Shown here piece after piece: positions 60,129 through 64,000 of a stretch of 64,000 nucleotides of DNA; the first letter of the stretch is position 1; every line of letters begins with the position of its first letter. The stretch lies in the NCBI GenBank assembly GCA_013177995.1, contig JABLXN010000006.1, forward strand, positions 1 through 64,000, given 5' to 3'. The notes below the pieces were generated by a model that worked only from the letters and a program-made list of their open reading frames with translations, was not told where the DNA came from and did no database searches. Position numbers and translations under genes: made by a program. The DNA comes from Brevinematales bacterium (GTDB taxonomy: Bacteria > Spirochaetota > Brevinematia > Brevinematales > Thermospiraceae).

Positions 60129-60851
60129 GTGAAAAAGAGGGTGTCAATAGTCGCTGGAATAGCCGGTCTCTTGTTTGTTCTCCAGAGGGTAGGGGTGGAT
60201 ATTTTTACGGTTGTCATGGGTTTTATCTTTGGACGTTTTGTTTCTGAAACCATAAATGTTTTTTCTAGTGATATAGATATGTGGCTTAATCAGGTGGCTT
60301 TGTGGTGGGAAAAGATAAAGGTTCCTTTTTTGAGTGTGAATGTATTTCTCTGGGTCCTTTTGTTCGTTGCTTTTATCTTGTTTTTGATTGGCATAGCCCT
60401 CTTGGCAAAGAGATACAAAGATGAGTTTATCTTTGAGCGAGCCTGGATGCTTTTTTTAGTTCCTCTTATTGGATGGGGGATATTCGGGGGGTGGTTTGTC
60501 GTTTTGTTTGTGCTTTTTTCGCTTTTCCTGGGGTTAGGGATAAGTATGGAATCCGATATGCAGATGTTTTTTGTGTCTTTGGCGTATCCTTTCTCTGCCT
60601 TTGGGATGATAATAGCCCTTTTGGTGGTTGTGGCCATTGCGGTTATTCCTATGTGGCAGATGAGAAAGATTTCTGAGAGTCTTTCTTCTCACACAGGAGT
60701 TTCTCTTTTCAAGGTGGCAGGAAAATGGTTTTTCTGGGGAGGATGGCTTAGCCTTTTGCCCTTTGTTGGAGAGATAGTCATGATGGTAGGATGGATTCTC
60801 TTTTCTCTTGGGTCTTTTCAGAAGATAACTTCAGAAGGGGAAGGGAAGTAA
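60129..60851 (+). CDS. DUF996-like multi-pass membrane protein (first of two)
   Basis: 240 residues with about seven membrane segments. The C-terminal part LFKVAGKWFFWGGWLSLLPFVG then MVGWILFSLGSF fits the DUF996 pattern and matches the next protein. A GTG start at 60129 is chosen because AAGGAGG (60116-60122) lies six bases before it; the frame opens at an earlier GTG at 60102 without such a site. DUF996 proteins are best known from archaea and have no known function. It is 48 bases before its paralogue. Confidence 0.7.
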   Translation: MKKRVSIVAGIAGLLFVLQRVGVDIFTVVMGFIFGRFVSETINVFSSDIDMWLNQVALWWEKIKVPFLSVNVFLWVLLFVAFILFLIGIALLAKRYKDEFIFERAWMLFLVPLIGWGIFGGWFVVLFVLFSLFLGLGISMESDMQMFFVSLAYPFSAFGMIIALLVVVAIAVIPMWQMRKISESLSSHTGVSLFKVAGKWFFWGGWLSLLPFVGEIVMMVGWILFSLGSFQKITSEGEGK

Positions 60852-60899
60852 AAGAATTGGGTTGTGAGAAAAGGTGAAAACCTGAAAAGGAGGTAAAGA

Positions 60900-61484
60900 A
60901 TGAAAAGTAACACAAAGATGATGTTAGCCGTGGGGAGCTTGTTGATTCTTCTTGCCGTTGTTCCGGGTGTCAGGTGGGTAGGGATTGTAGGTGTTGTGCT
61001 TTTTTTGATCGGGATGTATCAGCTCTCTCAGGAGAAATCGGATGCCACTCTTTTCAATGAGGCGCTCTGGGCGTTTCTTATCCCTATCATTGGTGGAGTG
61101 CTGCTGAGTGTCATCGGAGGAGTATTGGGAATTGCCTGGATGGGTACGGTATGGGGAACGTTAGGTATGGGAATGGGAAGAGGCATGGGTCCAAGGGGAA
61201 TAGATACTCTTTTTTCTCTTCTCTCTACAGGAAGTGGTATAGTTTTTGTTCTCCTGGTTATCCTTTTCTTGTTGGCTGGATGGGCACTCGCTGTTGTCTA
61301 TGGAGTCAGAATGCAAAAGGTGTCTCTTTTCCTTGAAAGTCACGCGGGAAATGCCTCGTTCAAGACGGCTGGTGTTCTTTTCTTCTGGGGAGGATGGCTT
61401 GCCATTATTGGTGTGGGGATCCTGCTTGCCTGGATAGGGTGGCTTCTCTATACCATTGCGTTTTTCTCTCTTCCAGGGGAGTAG
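60900..61484 (+). CDS. DUF996-like multi-pass membrane protein (second of two)
   Basis: 194 residues with about five membrane segments, shorter than its upstream neighbour. A glycine- and methionine-rich loop (TLGMGMGRGMGPRGI) separates the second and third segments. The C-terminal FKTAGVLFFWGGWLAIIGVG then IGWLLYTIAFFSLPGE is a clear DUF996 signature and resembles the paralogue. The ATG at 60900 follows AAGGAGG. The pair probably forms an operon with a strong terminator at 61501. Confidence 0.75.
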   Translation: MKSNTKMMLAVGSLLILLAVVPGVRWVGIVGVVLFLIGMYQLSQEKSDATLFNEALWAFLIPIIGGVLLSVIGGVLGIAWMGTVWGTLGMGMGRGMGPRGIDTLFSLLSTGSGIVFVLLVILFLLAGWALAVVYGVRMQKVSLFLESHAGNASFKTAGVLFFWGGWLAIIGVGILLAWIGWLLYTIAFFSLPGE

Positions 61485-61500
61485 AAGAGAAGACTCTTCA

Positions 61501-61536
61501 AGTCTCCATATCCGAAGGGATATGGAGACTTTTTTG
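61501..61536 (+). terminator. terminator of the DUF996 gene pair
   Basis: AGTCTCCATATCC (61501-61513) pairs perfectly with GGATATGGAGACT (61518-61530) around GAAG, giving a 13-base-pair stem followed by TTTTTTG. Confidence 0.95.
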
Positions 61537-61552
61537 TAACCAAAAGGGAGCG

Positions 61553-61598
61553 GGTTATCACCTTGTTTCAGCCGGTTTGCTGAAAGAGGGTGATAGCC
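61553..61598 (+). repeat. second-family repeat, intact copy with long hairpin
   Basis: GGTTATCACC and GGTGATAGCC pair as outer arms, and TTTCAGC and GCTGAAA pair as inner arms, making an imperfect 46-base hairpin. Its right 24 bases (61575-61598) match the site broken by copy A at 22 positions. It lies 72 bases before copy F. No T run follows, so it is not a terminator. Confidence 0.7.
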
Positions 61599-61669
61599 AA
61601 CGATTTTTGGAAAGAGAGACGAAAAGAGAACTTTTGAGAGGTATCAAACAGAAGGAAGCATCTCAACGT

Positions 61670-61869
61670 GAGACCTTTGCACATTCGTGCAAAGGTCTCA
61701 TAAAAGTAATAAAAAACGAAAAATAGTATAAAAATATTCCTTGCTATAATAAATGATACTTTCTTGTTGAATAAAAAAGACAAATGAGCCCTTGTAAACA
61801 GAAAAAACGGGGAAGAGGGGCGCAGCCCCTGACCCAAACAGGGGAAGAAAACACTTGTGCAGGGGTCTC
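61670..61869 (+). mobile_element. hairpin-ended mobile repeat, copy F (200 bp)
   Basis: The 5' hairpin at 61670-61699 has arms GAGACCTTTGCAC and GTGCAAAGGTCTC around loop ATTC. The right end reads GTGCAGGGGTCTC, ending at 61869. Flanks are AACGT at 61665-61669 and AACTT at 61870-61874, a 4/5 match. The body shares with copy A the variant GGGGAAGAGGGGCG and the segment CCCAAACAGGGGAAG, so A and F form one body sub-family even though their loops differ. Confidence 0.88.
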
Positions 61870-61911
61870 AACTTTTTTTTGTTTTTTCCGACAAGAAAAA
61901 AGGGAGGCGTT

Positions 61912-62406
61912 ATGGCTATTCGTACCTTTGAGGAGTATCGTGATATTACCTATGAGGCTGTGGAACTTTACCACAAAAAAAAGTACAAACAGGCACTCAA
62001 AAAATTTTTAGCCTTGGCAGAGACCAACCCTACGAATCTCAAGGTGCATGAGATGCTCACCTATGTATATCTCCAACTCGGGGAATATGAAAAGGCAGAT
62101 GAAGAGTATCAGATATATCTCAAGCTTCTTTTTGAACAGTATCCAGAGATGCGCAGACCGCGAACCTTTGAGGAGATTGTTCAGGATGCGGGAGAATACG
62201 AGGAGGCAAAAAAATCCTATGAAAATATGATAGCCCACCCTATGAACTATGACATGTTTGAGGGGATGGCCATTGCGAGTCGTTTATCTATCCATCATAT
62301 GGCCCGTGGGGAATATGAAAAAGCAGAGGAGGTTCTCCTTGCCTATCAACAGATCTTCTATCCAGAAACAGTGGAAACCCCGGTGGGTGCTTATCACGGG
62401 GAGTAG
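61912..62406 (+). CDS. tetratricopeptide-repeat protein
   Basis: 164 residues with TPR helices (AVELYHKKKYKQALKKFLALAE, then VYLQLGEYEKADEEYQIYLKLL as regions) covering most of its length. No signal peptide or membrane segment. The ATG at 61912 follows AGGGAGGCG. No promoter was found between it and repeat copy F, whose right end lies 42 bases upstream, so transcription might start in or pass through the repeat. The next gene overlaps its 3' end. Confidence 0.78.
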   Translation: MAIRTFEEYRDITYEAVELYHKKKYKQALKKFLALAETNPTNLKVHEMLTYVYLQLGEYEKADEEYQIYLKLLFEQYPEMRRPRTFEEIVQDAGEYEEAKKSYENMIAHPMNYDMFEGMAIASRLSIHHMARGEYEKAEEVLLAYQQIFYPETVETPVGAYHGE

Positions 62407-63166
62407 TCAGGGACTTGGCAAGGCCCTAGCTTTTGAGTGTGCAAAAAGAGGGCTTTCCCTTGTTCTTGCCGCAAGACGCAAAGAGATTTTAGATGAGATG
62501 GCCCATTCTCTTCGAGAGACCTACCAGGTGGATGTTCATACGATTGCCGTGGATCTCTCTAAGCCTGAAGGAGTTGATACTCTCTGGCAATGGTGCAAGA
62601 GAGAACAACTCTGGCCGGACATTCTTATCAATAATGCAGGGAGAGGACTTTTTGGGTGTTTTGAGCATCAGTCTGAAATGGATATTCATCATCTTCTCTA
62701 TCTGAATATAGAAGCGCTCACCCTTCTCTGTCATCGCTTTGGACCAAAAATGCAGCAGGGGATCATTGTAAATGTGAGCTCCCTTGTTGGTATGATACCC
62801 ACCCCCTATTTTTCCGTTTATAGTGCCACCAAGAGTTATGTGCTCCACTTTTCAAGGGCTCTCTTTCGAGAGTGGAAACACAAGGGAATCACGGTGATTT
62901 GCCTTCTTCCTGGCTATATGCGAACAGGCTTTGATACAGGAGCGGGGATAGGGAATGAACGCTACCTCAAGATTTCTGCCTCTCTTGGGCTTGAGGTGGA
63001 GAAGGTGGCTTCGTATGTGCTTCCCCGTATCTTGAAACGGAAGCCTATTATCTATGCGAGTAGTGGAAATAGCTTTTTGGCCTTTCTTCTTGGACTTGTG
63101 CCAGCGGGTTGGCGGTCAGGGATAGCCAAACTCTTTTTGAAGCCTTTTGCAGAGCAGAACCCATGA
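62339..63166 (+). CDS. short-chain dehydrogenase/reductase
   Basis: 275 residues from the chosen start. The NAD(P) motif is VLITGSSQGLGKALAFECAKRG, followed by NNAGRGLFG, the catalytic serine in VNVSSLVGMIP and the tyrosine and lysine in YSATKSYVLHFSRAL. The C-terminal part has a hydrophobic stretch SFLAFLLGLVPAGW, suggesting membrane association as in retinol or steroid-like reductases. The start is uncertain: a TTG at 62339 has an excellent AGAGGAGG six bases upstream, an ATG at 62315 and a GTG at 62387 are alternatives. It overlaps the TPR gene and is coupled to the histidine kinase (ATGA). Confidence 0.88.
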   Translation: MPINRSSIQKQWKPRWVLITGSSQGLGKALAFECAKRGLSLVLAARRKEILDEMAHSLRETYQVDVHTIAVDLSKPEGVDTLWQWCKREQLWPDILINNAGRGLFGCFEHQSEMDIHHLLYLNIEALTLLCHRFGPKMQQGIIVNVSSLVGMIPTPYFSVYSATKSYVLHFSRALFREWKHKGITVICLLPGYMRTGFDTGAGIGNERYLKISASLGLEVEKVASYVLPRILKRKPIIYASSGNSFLAFLLGLVPAGWRSGIAKLFLKPFAEQNP

Positions 63167-64000
63167 GCCTTTTCTGGTGGTTTTTTTTGGGCTGGCTTGG
63201 ACAGGGTGCCAGTGTAGCCTTGTGTGTGCTTTTCGGCTTGATAAGCCCCCTGGCTTTTTTGGTTCTGATACTTATCCAGACACTCTGGACGGCTGGATTT
63301 TTCTTTTTGTTTCGGTCGGTTTTGAAAGAAGGATCAGGAAAAAAAGAAGGCTGGCTTCGTGAGTTTGATGAAGAGATTTTTGCCTGGAAAAATCTTCTTC
63401 GAGAGGCGGCAAGAACCCAGGCTTCTCTTCAAAAAGAACTTGAAAAGTGGCATGAGATTATTGAGGCTCTTCCTTTTCCTGTGATGCTCACCGATACTCA
63501 TGGGAAACTTTTCTTCACCAATACGGCGTTTCAGAAAAATTTTGAGGCCAAGGGATTTTGCTGGGAGATTCCATCCTATCCTTTGATGAGAGCGTTGGAA
63601 CATCTTTTGCAACAGGGAGAGGGACAGAGTGAGCCAATTCCTATTCGGGAGAGGTACTATAGCCTTTTTGTTTCCCCCCTGATGGAAAATCGGTTCTTGG
63701 TCATGTTTCTTGAGAGGACAGAGGAAATCAAAAGAGAAGAGAGAGAGAAAGAGTTTATTGCCTATGCGGCCCATGAACTCAAAACGCCTCTTACGGCCAT
63801 TCAAGGGTATTTAGAACTCATGGAGCCTACTCTTACGGAGAAACAGAGAAGAGGCTTTGAGATTATTGCTCAGCATGTTTCCCGTTTAGTGAGGCTTTCT
63901 CAGGATCTGCTTTCTCTCAATCGTTTTGAGCTGGGGCCTCTCTCTTTGGAAAAATGCCATGTGAAGGATATCGTGAGAAGGATTCAGGCTATTTTTTCTC
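63163..64000 (+). CDS. sensor histidine kinase (PhoR-like), 3' end outside window
   Basis: The first 279 residues are visible. Two membrane segments (FLGWLGQGASVALCVLFGLI and LAFLVLILIQTLWTAGFFFL) are joined without a large periplasmic loop, so it is probably a membrane-proximal or cytoplasmic sensor. A PAS domain follows (IIEALPFPVMLTDTHGKLFF, then NTAFQKNF). The HisKA phospho-acceptor helix reads FIAYAAHELKTPLTAIQGYLE, with the H-box histidine. The ATP-binding domain is beyond the window. The start at 63163 overlaps the upstream dehydrogenase stop (ATGA). The response regulator is not seen and is probably beyond the edge. Confidence 0.93.
   Translation, partial: MSLFWWFFLGWLGQGASVALCVLFGLISPLAFLVLILIQTLWTAGFFFLFRSVLKEGSGKKEGWLREFDEEIFAWKNLLREAARTQASLQKELEKWHEIIEALPFPVMLTDTHGKLFFTNTAFQKNFEAKGFCWEIPSYPLMRALEHLLQQGEGQSEPIPIRERYYSLFVSPLMENRFLVMFLERTEEIKREEREKEFIAYAAHELKTPLTAIQGYLELMEPTLTEKQRRGFEIIAQHVSRLVRLSQDLLSLNRFELGPLSLEKCHVKDIVRRIQAIFS

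Overview
The window reads as an ordinary piece of a spirochaete chromosome of moderate GC, with an unusual family of small mobile elements scattered through it. The spirochaete call rests on a 904-residue protein with a GreA domain at its C-terminus (a form known from Borrelia and Treponema), a spiro-SPASM-type protein, a separate FlhB C-terminal domain protein beside a FliK/YlqG-position gene, and several large proteins I match to no common family. A thermophilic or Brevinematales-like member would fit but is inference only. No rRNA, dnaA, CRISPR array, prophage or transposase gene was seen. Most promoters found are sigma-70 type with a TATAAT-like -10 and a spacer of 16 or 17 bases.

Layout. 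1-4174: start of a minus-strand gene, an unknown protein, and a type IV pilus/type II secretion ATPase with its membrane partner. 4239-4438: repeat copy A, then tRNA-Pro(CGG) and tRNA-Tyr(GTA). 5007-10406: gapA, dnaN, spiro-SPASM protein and a TrpB2-type tryptophan synthase. 10639-12929: ECF sigma factor, FecR-like membrane protein and a beta-propeller protein. 12916-18853 (minus): propeller/DUF4015 glycosidase-like protein, PHP phosphoesterase and an SMC with no recognisable hinge. 18963-20880 (minus): tRNA-Arg(CCT), a stand-alone CHAT-protease-like protein and its exported neighbour. 21050-25145: repeat copy B, an EamA transporter, and a stress-type operon (DUF1858/DUF2249, DUF438-hemerythrin, PAS, D-lactate dehydrogenase). 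25469-29097: LacI regulator, sugar-nucleotide dehydratase and aminotransferase. 29113-36058: repeat copy C, a membrane-anchored protein, an unpaired NfnA-like flavoprotein, recG and an unknown protein. 36126-39305: solo hairpin copy D and a flagellum-linked minus-strand cluster (FlgM-like, YraN, degenerate HD-GYP, FlhB2, FliK/YlqG-position gene). 39451-50610: TPR protein, PfkB kinase, GreA fusion, DUF2723 protein, FkbM methyltransferase, CBS protein, metG and ackA. 50813-53866: a SNF2-family ATPase. 53897-54098: repeat copy E. 54108-59757: a complete bioB-D-F-H-C-A operon under a BirA-like operator. 60129-64000: two DUF996-like membrane proteins, repeat copy F, a TPR protein, a short-chain dehydrogenase and the start of a sensor histidine kinase.

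Main discovery. Five elements of 200-203 bp (A, B, C, E, F) and one 30-bp solo copy (D) share the same ends. Each starts with a 30-bp hairpin whose outer arm is GAGACCTTTGCAC and ends with a copy of the hairpin's inner arm. Four of the six have perfect 5-bp target duplications (GAAAT, AAAAC, ACTTT, ATTCT) and one has a 4/5 match. Copy A sits inside a second short repeat whose uninterrupted form is present beside copy F, so the empty site can be reconstructed. The solo copy is what deletion between the two direct copies of the inner arm would leave. Hairpin arms covary, and the apical loop occurs as both GAAT and ATTC, which are reverse complements. This is a non-autonomous, hairpin-ended mobile element family that I cannot assign to a described group.
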